DNA of 64,000 nt from Mesostigma viride (taxonomy: Eukaryota > Streptophyta > Mesostigmatophyceae > Mesostigmatales > Mesostigmataceae): the NCBI GenBank assembly GCA_009746045.1, contig RPFO01000368.1:1-64000 (forward strand). The letters are read 5' to 3'. Below are positions 33,527-44,982 of this stretch, piece by piece; within the stretch, counting starts at the first letter, position 1, and the number at the start of each line of letters is the position of its first letter. Under the pieces are notes generated by a model that was given only the letters and a program-made list of their open reading frames with translations, searched no databases and was not told the DNA's origin. Made by a program: the position numbers and the translations under genes.

Positions 33527-34154
33527 AACGAACGAACGAACGAACGAACGAACGAACGAACGAACGAACGAACGAACGAACGAACGAACGAACGAACGAA
33601 CGAACGAACGAACGAACGAACGAACGAACGAACGAACGAACGAACGAACGAACGAACGAACGAACGAACGAACGAACGAACGAACGAACGAACGAACGAA
33701 CGAACGAACGAACGAACGAACGAACGAACGAACGAACGAACGAACGAACGAACGAACGAACGAACGAACGAACGAACGAACGAACGAACGAACGAACGAA
33801 CGAACGAACGAACGAACGAACGAACGAACGAACGAACGAACGAACGAACGAACGAACGAACGAACGAACGAACGAACGAACGAACGAACGAACGAACGAA
33901 CGAACGAACGAACGAACGAACGAACGAACGAACGAACGAACGAACGAACGAACGAACGAACGAACGAACGAACGAACGAACGAACGAACGAACGAACGAA
34001 CGAACGAACGAACGAACGAACGAACGAACGAACGAACGAACGAACGAACGAACGAACGAACGAACGAACGAACGAACGAACGAACGAACGAACGAACGAA
34101 CGAACGAACGAACGAACGAACGAACGAACGAACGAACGAACGAACGAACGAACG
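33527..34154 (+). repeat. (AACG)157 microsatellite
   Basis: The tract is 628 bp of uninterrupted AACG. It passes directly into (AAGG)n with a single C-to-G change of unit. Confidence 0.98.
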
Positions 34155-34620
34155 AAGGAAGGAAGGAAGGAAGGAAGGAAGGAAGGAAGGAAGGAAGGAA
34201 GGAAGGAAGGAAGGAAGGAAGGAAGGAAGGAAGGAAGGAAGGAAGGAAGGAAGGAAGGAAGGAAGGAAGGAAGGAAGGAAGGAAGGAAGGAAGGAAGGAA
34301 GGAAGGAAGGAAGGAAGGAAGGAAGGAAGGAAGGAAGGAAGGAAGGAAGGAAGGAAGGAAGGAAGGAAGGAAGGAAGGAAGGAAGGAAGGAAGGAAGGAA
34401 GGAAGGAAGGAAGGAAGGAAGGAAGGAAGGAAGGAAGGAAGGAAGGAAGGAAGGAAGGAAGGAAGGAAGGAAGGAAGGAAGGAAGGAAGGAAGGAAGGAA
34501 GGAAGGAAGGAAGGAAGGAAGGAAGGAAGGAAGGAAGGAAGGAAGGAAGGAAGGAAGGAAGGAAGGAAGGAAGGAAGGAAGGAAGGAAGGAAGGAAGGAA
34601 GGAAGGAAGGAAGGAAGGAA
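34155..34620 (+). repeat. (AAGG)116 microsatellite
   Basis: The tract is 466 bp of uninterrupted AAGG, ending at TGGGTGCTGA. With the preceding tract it makes a 1.09-kb perfect tetranucleotide block. Confidence 0.98.
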
Positions 34621-35141
34621 TGGGTGCTGAAGCGAAGGTCCATTGGAGTGCCTTCCTACCAGAGAAACAAGCTAGTTTATTAATACAATAAGTGTGTGCA
34701 GGCTTTAACAGTTGAGCCTAGCTACACCCTCAAAATCATTGTACAAGTCATTGTCAAGTTAGGCCAGTTCACCATGCTGGGGCCCAGCACATGCCCCCTT
34801 GGTCCAATCTTGTCCCCCAACAGCAGCGAGGGTGGGTGGATGGGAGCTGCAAAAAGGCCTCCCTGTACGTTCACCGACCACACCACTCTAAGTACGGTGT
34901 GAAAATGGAAAACAAAGCACATGTCTCAAGGCGCCGCGCCCCCCTCAATCAAGGGCGGGCACCGTTGCCAGTAGGCACTAGTACCGGCGCACCGCCGGTC
35001 CCCTTCTCTCTATAGTCCTATAAGTAACAACAAGCACCTTACATGGTGTAGGTGACGTACGGTAGAGCTGCGCTACAGGCGGCAGATCGGCGCCCTTTGA
35101 GCCCGCCGAAACATAACTACAAAATGAGCAGATAGCTCAAA

Positions 35142-35352
35142 AAATGAATGAATGAATGAATGAATGAATGAATGAATGAATGAATGAATGAATGAATGAA
35201 TGAATGAATGAATGAATGAATGAATGAATGAATGAATGAATGAATGAATGAATGAATGAATGAATGAATGAATGAATGAATGAATGAATGAATGAGTGAA
35301 TGAATGAATGAATGAATGAATGAATGAATGAATGAATGAATGAATGAATGAA
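35142..35352 (+). repeat. (AATG)n microsatellite
   Basis: About 52 AATG units with one interruption (AATGAGTG, near 35293). It ends in AATTAAATTCGTAATTAATT, so it may have grown from a LINE TTAA-type tail. Confidence 0.95.
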
Positions 35353-35454
35353 TTAAATTCGTAATTAATTAAGCTGGTGAGTCACGGCGGCCGGGAGCAT
35401 TAACCCCGATGGATGGGTATGTAGATGGATGGATTAAATAATTAATGGGTTAAT

Positions 35455-36500
35455 AGCGTGTCCGATTGCAGCTGCATGTGGCATGGCATGCCTTTGGTGC
35501 CCATGAAGGAGAATTAAAGGGGGTCTCTGCCCTTTCTCCTGCTGTGCACACACAGGGATTGATGCACGTACTTCGGTGCGGCTCCGTGACTCCCCAACGG
35601 GAGAACGAGTTTATTTAATTCGGATCTGTGGGTGCAATAAGACCCATGTATATGTGAGCATGTCATAACAAGGAGCGTGGGTAAGTAATCTGGGCATAGC
35701 CAGGACGTACAGTGTAGCATGGCTGTACAAGCACTCAACCTTCGTGAGGAGGCCGAGCTCGATAAGCGCAGCCACAATGTCATCGTCAAAGCACTTCGAC
35801 CAGCCGGTAGGTGAGAACTCGGAGACGCTTCTCATGGCATTTAAGCGCGACATTTTTGCCCCCATGCACCTCACTGGTGAGCTGCGGATGTCGGCTGTCC
35901 GCTCCCCCGCGCGCGGGGTGAGGCTGGCCCGGCACCCGTGCTCCTCACCTTTAATTAAGTACACATGGGCAGACAAGATGTCGTTCCTTAAATGCTGCAA
36001 GCAGCTCTCGGGGACTCACTTCACGCTGGACGATGACTTGACCCTGCCCCAGCAATGAACAACGGCGACGGGAGCTATAATGGCCGACCTATATCTTCAG
36101 CTCCGGCAGAGCGCACTAGGGGGGAAACCGGTATACTGGAGGGGGGCGGCCATCCATGTTGACCACAAGCCCTGGCAGGCACCTCCTGCCACCCCAGCAA
36201 CCTCAGTCTAGGGAATATATAACAGTAGCAGCGCCTGTCATGCACTCACCCTCACTCGCACCGTGGCTGATGTGTTATTCCGCCGCACCCGGGCCGACTT
36301 TGTCGCGACCCATGCGGTCTGGATCCCTTGAATCCAGGCCTGCACGGATCGACGTGGGCCGGCAGCGCTGTTGCTGCGTGTAGTTTTGTGATGTATAGTT
36401 AGTTGTATACCTCGTGCAGCTGGCGTGATCCTTGCTTGGATGTCCGTGTCAGATTACTATTAATTTCTTCAGGGTTATTCTCCCAGTTATCGGGTTTTGC
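35455..36500 (+). mobile_element. Mosaic of LINE fragments
   Basis: Joined pieces are: a 3' UTR of the ORF1-only family (35455-35740); an ORF1 core with frame breaks (35745-36210: EEAELDKRSHNVIV, HFDQPVGENSETLL, FTLDDDLTLPQQ); and the extreme 3' end of the old LINE ORF2 with its 3' UTR (36240-36500). The abrupt joins suggest template switching or nested insertions with lost TSDs. Confidence 0.7.
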
Positions 36501-37946
36501 CTCATGTTGCTGTCGCGTCTGCGTGCCACAATCTCTGGCGCCACCATGGCTGCGCTGGCCACTCAGCTTTCGTAAAACCCAAATGAGCTAAGCTGACGTG
36601 CCTGCCTTAACTGCATGCCCTGTGGGGTGGGTGAGGACCTGTCCCATGATTAACGAAAGGAGGGCTCTCAGCCGAGGACAAGGAACTGTCCCTCGTGCCT
36701 GATGACCACCTTATTGATCCCCTTGTGTACCGTCGCGTGCCGCGTTTGACTATCCTTGCTGGGGCGTTAGCTAGACGCTCCAACTAATCTAATTAATTGC
36801 GACAATGATGATGGTGCAAGACGATGCTTTTGCCTCCCCTGCTACAGAACAATGCTTTCACAACACACACTTTTCACAGTCTGATGATGAAGCCGCAAAT
36901 GCGGAATACATTGAGAAAGTTAATACAATTACAACACATTGATAGTCTCAATATCGATACACTCCATGCTCACGAGCTCGCAGTTAGGCAGCGCTCCATG
37001 ACATGCTACCAGCCTTGCTCCCAAGGAAAGGGAGAAACACGAAGGCCACTAACAAGAGACTCGAAGAGACTACACACTATATACGTGAGAGTCCTCTTCG
37101 ACTAGAAACCAAACCATTCATCACATGACACACGGATGACACACGCCACACTTGTCAGTCCAGCTAGGAATGCCAAAACTATCTTGCTGCCTGTTCAAAC
37201 CACGCAAACAAAAACCGCATTCCAGTTGCCGTCCTGGCTTTCTACCACACATGCCAACAAAAGCAATTAAGAAGGCATCCCGACAAATCTAAATTGCTAC
37301 CCTGTTGCCGATCTCATCTCCTAGAGGCTCCGGCATTTCTGTCCCTGGGAATGTCCGGCATTGAGCCACGACCACCAAGGTCGAAGCATAATATCCTTCA
37401 AACAATCTGCCGCTCACACTTGGCGTGTGAGTGGCCCATCAAACATTGCTTCTAATCTTTCCTTTCTAGAAGAAATCCCTTTGGAGGGCTGCCAGCGATT
37501 TCGCATTCATATTTCCAGCGATCTGGCTCCGCACCGCAAACTGCCCTTTTCCATTTTCTGTCCAGCCCTCATAACGTTGACCCGCTCTTCTACACCACAA
37601 AGACACCAGCTGGCCTGTCAATACTGTAGCCTCGGCGCTGTTGAAGTCCAGCAGTCCAGCAGCTAGTCCAGCTCCAGCTCCAGCTCCAGCTATAGCTCCA
37701 GCTCCAGCTGTCCACTAACTCGCGTATGACCCTCTCGACGTTGCGCACTTGTGCTGCCGTCCGCTCAATTCAGTGCAGTGCGCGCCCCGGCCAGCTGTGC
37801 CTGGCCCGGCGCGTGCGCACGCCGTACACTTTCATCCGCTCTTGTGCTGCGCGCCCGATCGACTGTGCCTGGCACGGCGCGCCTGCCCCTCGGTGGCTGC
37901 CCCTATTATGCTGCAAGTGCTAGTGTCCCCCCCCCGGTCACTAGCA
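36501..37946. other. No gene seen; small repeats
   Basis: Frames of 60-100 codons here have no recognisable domain. Short CAGCTC repeats lie at 37655-37710. A ~75-bp direct duplication lies around 37745-37900 (CTTGTGCTGC, then TGTGCCTGGC, in both copies). Confidence 0.4.
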
Positions 37947-39837
37947 GTTACGTTAAATAGTGCCGGAACCTTTTGCCGCCTGAGGCAAATCGGGCCGGAA
38001 CACTATTTTGCCCGGAATAACCACTTCCGAGCACCCAAGTTAATTCGGCCGAATTAACTTGGGTGCTCGGAAGTGGTTATTCCGGGCAAAATAGTGTTCC
38101 GGCCCGATTTGCCTCAGGCGGCAAAAGGTTCCGGCACTATTTAACGTAACTAAAACCTGGCCTCGTGGAGGGGGACGAAGAGCCCGAGACATCCGCCTAG
38201 GCCGCTGAGCACGCACCACTAAATGCGCCGGAGCTGCCTCAGTAAGGATTCGAACCCCTGACCTCCAAGGTGCACAGGTTTTAGTTACCTTAAATAGTGC
38301 CGGAACCTTTTGCCGCCTGAGGCAAATCGGGCCGGAACACTATTTTGCCCGGAATAACCACTTCCGAGCACCCAAGTTAATTCGGCCGAATTAACTTGGG
38401 TGCTCGGAAGTGGTTATTCCGGGCAAAATAGTGTTCCGGCCCGATTTGCCTCAGGCGGCAAAAGGTTCCGGCACTATTTAACGTAACTAAAACCTGGCCT
38501 CGTGGAGGGGGACGAAGAGCCCGAGACATCCGCCTAGGCCGCTGAGCACGCACCACTAAATGCGCCGGAGCTGCCTCAGTGAGGATTCGAACCCCTGACC
38601 TCCAAGTTGCACAGGTTTTAGTTACGTTAAATAGTGCCGGAACCTTTTGCCGCCTGAGGCAAATCGGTCCGTAACACTATTTTGCCCGGAATAACCACTT
38701 CCGAGCACCCAAGTTAATTCGGCCGAATGAACTTGGGTGCTCGGAAGTGGTTATTCCGGGCAAAATAGTGTTCCGGCCCGATTTGCCTCAGGCGGCAAAA
38801 GGTTCCGGCATTATTTAACGTAACTAAAACCTGTGCAACTTGGAGGTCAGGGGTTCGAATCCTCACTGAGGCAGCTCCGGCGCATTTAGTGGTGCGTGCT
38901 CAGCGGCCTAGGCGGATGTCTTGGGCTCTTCGTCCCCCTCCACGAGGCCAGGTTTTAGTTACGTTAAATAGTGCCGGAACCTTTTGCCGCCTGAGGCAAA
39001 TCGGTCCGTAACACTATTTTGCCCGGAATAACCACTTCCGAGCACCCAAGTTAATTCGGCCGAATGAACTTGGGTGCTCGGAAGTGGTTATTCCGGGCAA
39101 AATAGTGTTCCGGCCCGATTTGCCTCAGGCGGCAAAAGGTTCCGGCATTATTTAACGTAACTAAAACCTGTGCAACTTGGAGGTCAGGGGTTCGAATCCT
39201 CACTGAGGCAGCTCCGGCGCATTTAGTGGTGCGTGCTCAGCGGCCTAGGCGGATGTCTTGGGCTCTTCGTCCCCCCTCCACGAGGCCAGGTTTTAGTTAC
39301 GTTAAATAGTGCCGGAACCTTTTGCCGCCTGAGGCAAATCGGTCCGTAACACTATTTTGCCCGGAATAACCACTTCCGAGCACCCAAGTTAATTCGGCCG
39401 AATTAACTTGGGTGCTCGGAAGTGGTTATTCCGGGCAAAATAGTGTTACGGACCGATTTGCCTCAGGCGGCAAAAGGTTCCGGCACTATTTAACGTAACT
39501 AAAACCTGTGCAACTTGGAGGTCAGGGGTTCGAATCCTCACTGAGGCAGCTCCGGCGCATTTAGTGGTGCGTGCTCAGCGGCCTAGGCGGATGTCTCGGG
39601 CTCTTCGTCCCCCCTCCACGAGGCCAGGTTTTAGTTACGTTAAATAGTGCCGGAACCTTTTGCCGCCTGAGGCAAATCGGTCCGTAACACTATTTTGCCC
39701 GGAATAACCACTTCCGAGCACCCAAGTTAATTCGGCCGAATTAACTTGGGTGCTCGGAAGTGGTTATTCCGGGCAAAATAGTGTTACGGACCGATTTGCC
39801 TCAGGCGGCAAAAGGTTCCGGCACTATTTAACGTAAC
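37947..39837. repeat. Array of six ~204-222 bp near-perfect palindromes with ~115-bp spacers
   Basis: Palindromes are at 37947-38150, 38274-38496, 38612-38833, 38949-39170, 39287-39508 and 39625-39837. Each runs CAGGTTTTAGTTACGTTAAA to its own complement, centred on TTAATTCGGCCGAATTAA; the outermost ends lack the CAGGTTTTA/TAAAACCTG extension. Spacers 1-2 are in one orientation and spacers 3-5 in the other. Each spacer holds GGTTCGAATCC (or its complement), a perfect Pol III B-box/T-arm core. No coding sequence is present. It resembles a foldback or palindromic MITE that has amplified in place. Confidence 0.9.
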
Positions 39838-40004
39838 TCTAGCCTTTGTCGAAAATGCGCAGAAAACAAATTCCTTGCGCACGTCACCGGTCTGTGCCGG
39901 CCCACTATGGCCCGGATGACATAGCTCGCGTCCGTGACATTGCATGCCCATCTCACCTCCGTAATATATCATTCTCAATGAATATATAGTATTATAATAT
40001 TGTA

Positions 40005-40275
40005 TAGTGTTATTCCGCCGCACCGGCCCGGGCCGACTTTGTCGCGACCCATGCGGTCTAGATCCCTCCCAGGCCTGCATGGCATGGTGGGCCGGCAGTC
40101 GGTGCTGTTGCTGCGTGTCGTAGTTTTGTGATGTAGTTATGTAGCTGTACCTTGTGCAGCTGGCGTGATCCTTGGATGTCCGTGTCAGATTACTATTTCT
40201 TCAGGGTTCTTCTTCTTTTTGGGGTTTTCCTTTTGTTGCATGCCCATCTCACCTCCGTAATCACTATCATTAATT
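40005..40275 (+). mobile_element. 3' end of the old LINE
   Basis: TTATTCCGCCGCAC and the rest of the last ORF2 codons, the stop and the 3' UTR (GCCGGCAGTCGGTGCTGTTG, CTGGCGTGATCCTTGGATG) match 28948-29110 and 36265-36480. The tail ends ATTAATTAATTA at 40268-40280. Confidence 0.75.
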
Positions 40276-41040
40276 AATTAGAAACATAACTCCGTTGGGA
40301 GTATCTGTAGCACATATCCCTGAGAAGGGGCATATGGCTTTTAATACATTCTAGGCTACTTCCTGCAAGGGTGGGAATGTAAACTACCCCTGCTCCAGGT
40401 GCGCCAGGGCACCTGCACCCCCATGATCTATCAAGCTATGCCCAGCTAAGGGGGAGCCTGTCATGTGGGGGAAGATCATCATAGCTATACAAGAGCAAGG
40501 GCATGGCTTCTCAACAGAGAGCATCTCTCTGCATAGGCATAGCATGGCTAAATTCTTAATGCAACATCCATGGGAGGTCCCATTATAGGCATGGCGTGGC
40601 TTAATTCTGACTAGGCATCATCCATGGGGGCCATTACTGTATGGGCGCAATCTATCATTCTCAATGATCGAATATATAACAGTAGCGTAGATTAGTCAGG
40701 CTTAGCCTAGCATGTGGCCTACGCGCATGTGCGCCCATGATGGCCCCCATGGATGACGCCTTCAGAATTCAGCCAAGCCATGCCTATGTAATGGGACATT
40801 CATGGATGTTTAATAAGCTCAGCCCTGCCTATACAGAGAGTCACTCTCTGATGAGAAGCCACGCCGGCCCTATAGCCTTTGTACAGCCATGATGATCTTC
40901 CACCCGGACCACCCCATGACGGGCCTTTAACTGGGCTCTGATAGATCGTGGTGGTGCAGGTGCCATTGCTGCACCTAGAGCAAGTGTCGTTTACATCCCC
41001 ACCCTTGCAGGAAGTAGCCCAGAATGTATTAAAAGCCATA
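40276..41040. mobile_element. LINE 3'-UTR fragments in both orientations
   Basis: Recurrent words (ATAACTCCGTTGGGAGTAT, GAGAAGGGGCATATGGC, GGGGAAGATCATCAT, AGGCATAGCATGGCTAAATT) occur reversed at 40285-40620 and forward at 40680-41070, giving an inverted pair. There is no coding sequence. Confidence 0.65.
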
Positions 41041-41948
41041 TGCCCCTTCTCCGGGATATGTGCTACATATTCTCCCTTCTCCAGCGCTCTGACGGCGAGA
41101 TCTGGGCTCCATCCATCTCCGCCCCCACCCTCCGTTCCATCCTCATGGAAGCCTTCCAGCAGCACGTGACCCCCCTTGCTGCTGACGTCGCAGCAATGGG
41201 TGGCCCGCTGGCTGCTGAACTTCCTCACCTCACCGCCACTCTCCACTGCCATTTCCGCCTCCACTGCCGACATCAAAGCCCAGCTCCTCGACCTCGACCA
41301 CCGCCTTCAAGCCACCGCCACCGCCCTTGAGAGCTTGCATGACACCGCCGGCCTCACCGCCCAAGCGGTGAAGGACATCGCCGCCCAGCCGGCGCCTGCT
41401 GGCCCGGCCGGCGATGCTCCCTCAACCTGGGCGGACTTGCTTAAGCAGCACACCACCTCCACCACCTCCACCATCACGGCACAACTCAAGCAACAAGCCC
41501 TCGACCTTCGCGAGGAAGCCGACATTGCCAGGCGCAGCCACAATGTCATCGTCAAGCACTTCGACCAGCCGGCAGGTGAGACCTCCACGAGCCTTCTTGA
41601 GGCATTTAAGCGCGACATTCTTGCCCCCATGCTACTCACTGGTGAGCTGGACATGTCGGCTGTCCGCCTCCCCCGCGCGCGGGGGAAGGCTGGCCCGGCA
41701 CCCGTGCTCCTCACCTTTAAGTACATGGCGGACAAGCTGTCGTTCCTTAAATGCGCAAGAAGCTCTCGGAGACTCGCTTCACGCTGGACGACGACTTGAC
41801 CCTGGCCCAGCAACAGCGGCGACGCGAGCTATGGCCGACCTACCTTCAGCTCCGGCAGAGCGCAAGGGGGAAGCCGGTATACTGGAGGGGGGCGGTCATC
41901 CACGTTGACCACAAGCCCTGGCAGGCCCCCCCTGCCACCTCAGACTAG
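41040..41948 (+). pseudogene. LINE ORF1 copy with one frameshift
   Basis: Two overlapping frames (about 41040-41770 and 41751-41948) together encode most of the ORF1-like protein: EIWAPSISAPTLRSILMEAF, a coiled-coil region, RRSHNVIVKHFDQPAGE, LLTFKYMADKLSFLK, then FTLDDDLTLAQQQRRRELWP and the VYWRGAVIHVDHKPWQAPP end. A single-base change near 41755 splits it. Its 3' UTR ends in an ATTA tail at 42070-42086. Confidence 0.8.
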
Positions 41949-42086
41949 GGAATATATACCAGTAGTGTAGATTAGTCAGGCTTAGCCTAGCATGTGGCCC
42001 ACGCGCATGTGCGCCCATAATGGCCCCCATGGATGATGCCTTCAGAATTTAGCCACGCCCTGCCTATAATGGGACCCCCATTAATT

Positions 42087-42847
42087 AATTAATTAAAATC
42101 ATAGTAGCTCCGTTGGGAGCATATGTAACACATAGCCCTGAGAAAGGGGCATCTATGGGTTTGTAATACAATCAGGGCTACAACCTGCAGGTGGAGGATG
42201 TACAACTATCACCTGCTCTGGGTGCACAAGGTGCACCTGCACCGCCATGATGGTTCATGCCTCCTTATCAAGCACAGGCACCCAGGGGGGGCTTGAGGAG
42301 AGGGCCTAGAAGGCCTGCATGACATATGGGGTGGAAGGTATGTGGCTAGGCTATAGCTGGTGTACACATGGCATCTCAGCAGAGAGTAACTCCCTGCATA
42401 GGCATAGCATGGCTAAATTCTTGACTGGGACCCCCATAGATGTCGCATTAAGAATTTAGCCATGCTATGCCATGGAGAGAGATGCTCTCTGTCGAGAAGC
42501 CATGCCCTAGCTCTTGTATAGCCATGATGATCTTCCCCCACATGACATACTCCCCCTTAGCTGGGCATAGTGTGAAGTTCATGAGGGTGCAGGTGCCCTG
42601 GTGCACCTAGAGCAAGGGTAGCTTACATTAATTCCCACCCTTGCAGGAAGTAGCCCAGAATGTATTAAAAGCCATATGCCCCTTCTCAGGGATATGTGCT
42701 ACATGTACTCCCAACGGAGTTATGTTTCTAATTAATTAATACTCCCAACGGAGTTATGTTCCTAATTAATTATTCTATCTATTATAAGACGCGGCGCAAA
42801 ATCGCCTCGGTTCCTGTGTTACGAGCCATTTTGCAACATCACGCCAC
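42087..42847. mobile_element. Further LINE tails, inverted pair
   Basis: 42095-42430 carries the reversed 3' end and 42430-42770 the forward one (CTCCCAACGGAGTTATGTT, occurring twice, each followed by CTAATTAATTA). No gene is present. Confidence 0.65.
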
Positions 42848-43513
42848 TGTTACGTCCCGGCCCTTTTGGACGGACGTAACAATGGAATAAATTATGTAGT
42901 TTGACTTGTTGTCATGGTCCGTAGGACTTTGGGACTCATTTCGGGACTTAATTTGGGAATTGTCCCTTGGTCAGGACTTTTGTATGGAACTATGACAGTT
43001 TGGGTGATTCGGACTAGTTATTTTGGGCCTAGGTTGTTGTATGCGTGTACCTTCTAGGGGCCGGTGCAGTCGCGCCGCGCTGCGTACTTTATAGCTAGTT
43101 GAGATATTGTACTCATGCGTGGATTCTGTAGGCGAGGGTCGATGTCGACCCGAGGATCTTGTGTGGACTGCATGCTTTGGAAGGTCGGCGCCATGTCGGC
43201 GCCCCTTGCCAGCGTAGTGGCAGACCTAGGTGAAATTGGTCCGAGGACGAGAGTCTCGTCCTCTTGGTTTGATGAATGATAAGTGCGAATACGCCTACAC
43301 ATTGAACCGGGGCAATTATCCATTTGTAATTGGTATTGCTAGCCATTATAAGTGTGTATTAATTAGCTTGGCATCAAGCCGTGTGCCAGATATCTCACGA
43401 CCCCAGTCGTGAAGCGCAATCTGCATTAGGCCACCTTGAATCTTCCTAATTCCGGCAAGAAGGGTCTTTCGCTACGTAGCTCAGGCTAGGTGTGTCTGGG
43501 CTGGGACGTAACA
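42848..43513 (+). repeat. 5' LTR of gypsy element B
   Basis: Starts TGTTACGTCC and ends GGGACGTAACA. It is identical by eye to the 3' LTR over the first ~460 bp, then differs at about a dozen positions. Confidence 0.92.
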
Positions 43514-43514
43514 C

Positions 43515-43530
43515 TGGTTATCGGAGGAAA
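43515..43530 (+). promoter_or_regulatory. Primer binding site
   Basis: TGGTTATCGGAGGAAA begins one base after the LTR. TGG complements a tRNA CCA end. The tRNA was not identified. Confidence 0.6.
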
Positions 43531-44147
43531 TGTGCTGGAGAGGTCAGCTAACTCTCGCGGAGAGGGTTAGGGAAGCCAATTAGGAAACCAGGGCGGTGCT
43601 TGGCGTAGATAGAGGTTCCGGAATTCAACGATTGCTGACAGGTCGGCGGCCAGCCCGTAAAGGGATTCAACGACGACCTAGGCAGCAAGCGGCCAGTCCG
43701 GGATACTCGGCGGGGCTAGCAATAGTCCTGTGGTGAGGTGCTGTCAACGAAAGCGTTCAGCTCTCCTGTTTTCAACGACACCAAGTGGCGGCCAGGGCTT
43801 GCCTTCAACGACACCGGGTGGCGGCCAGCTCAGGAGGGATGAACGTCATCGAAGATGGTACGTCCCCTAGTTTAGATTTATCCTTCTAGACGCTTGCTTT
43901 CTCTCCGGGACCGCACGCGTAGGGGGTTCTTGTTATACGTTGTGCTTCTATAGGTTCGTTGTGAATGTCGTTGGTGCCAATGGAAGTCGCGGATGACGAC
44001 CATTCGTTGTTTGACCTGTCGTGGGGGTGGATACCGTCTGGCTGTTGCCGACTGTGTTGACGGTGTCTACCTCCGTGTGCTTATTGTATAGCCCTTTGCC
44101 GCGGAAGGCTGGGGCGTGTGCTGTGTTAGATTCCGTCTTCTTCCTCG

Positions 44148-44471
44148 TTGCGTTATGTGGTAACTGCACTGCACTTAGAGGTATTCCTGGGATTCCCCTT
44201 TTCCTTCTTGCAAGCTTCTGCTAGCCTATATGCATTACGTCCCTACAGGGCATGGGAGGAATACATTAAGGATAAGGGCTCTATTGCCAGGTGGAAGGGG
44301 TTTGATAACATTACAGATGCAGATAGGTTTGTTAGGGAACACATGCCATTGCCTGAGGGGATGCACACCACTCGTGAATGCTCCAAGCCACCCACGATCA
44401 GCAGTCAGGGGGAGGGGACAGCAGTTACAGTTACCTTCTCTCAGTTGACCATTGGCCCTAGCAGACAGTAG
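44148..44471 (+). CDS. Small ORF in the gypsy leader, unknown
   Basis: This 107-codon frame ends TAG at 44469-44471 and lies between the primer site and gag. Its second half (YRAWEEYIKDKGSIARWKGF, ADRFVREHMPLPEGM) looks like natural protein rather than chance. I do not recognise it. It may be an upstream ORF or a displaced part of gag. Confidence 0.35.
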   Translation: MRYVVTALHLEVFLGFPFSFLQASASLYALRPYRAWEEYIKDKGSIARWKGFDNITDADRFVREHMPLPEGMHTTRECSKPPTISSQGEGTAVTVTFSQLTIGPSRQ

Positions 44472-44604
44472 AGGAGATTATTACTAGGGAATAGTACTAG
44501 GTCCTACATATATAAGATCTATAGCACGTGGTTGCCCTCTCTCCCTCTCTCTCTTTCTTTCTGGGGAGGTGTTGCCTGCAGTGTAAGGTATCGGTACGAG
44601 CACC

Positions 44605-44861
44605 ATGCCACGGAAACGGAGAGAACCTGTCAACAGAGAGATAGAACAGGCAGACAACCACGAGCAAGGTATAGAGGTGGTAGAGGTACCACCGCACGTC
44701 CAAGTAGGGACAGGTACAGGTGAGGTCATGGAGAGACCTGCGGAAGGCTCCCCACGATCCAGAGACCAGGGCCGCAGAGATTCATCAGATGATGACAGTC
44801 CAGACTCCAGGTTGGAACAAGGGGGGACGGGCGCAGCCAGGAGATGCTCCAGCAGGGTTTC

Positions 44862-44902
<41 letters not shown>

Positions 44903-44944
44903 GCAGCGACAGCAGCAACAGCAGCAGCAACAGCAGCGACAGCA

Positions 44945-44982
<38 letters not shown>

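Noticed and set aside
33214-34683. Very long open frames on both strands through the AACG/AAGG block (up to 489 codons).
   Set aside because: A tetranucleotide repeat of these units contains no stop codon in any frame, so length means nothing. The products are simple four-residue repeats.
37947-39837. Repeat-spacer pattern resembling a CRISPR array.
   Set aside because: The repeats are ~204-222 bp palindromes, and the spacers are near-identical to each other and inverted in part. The context is eukaryotic.
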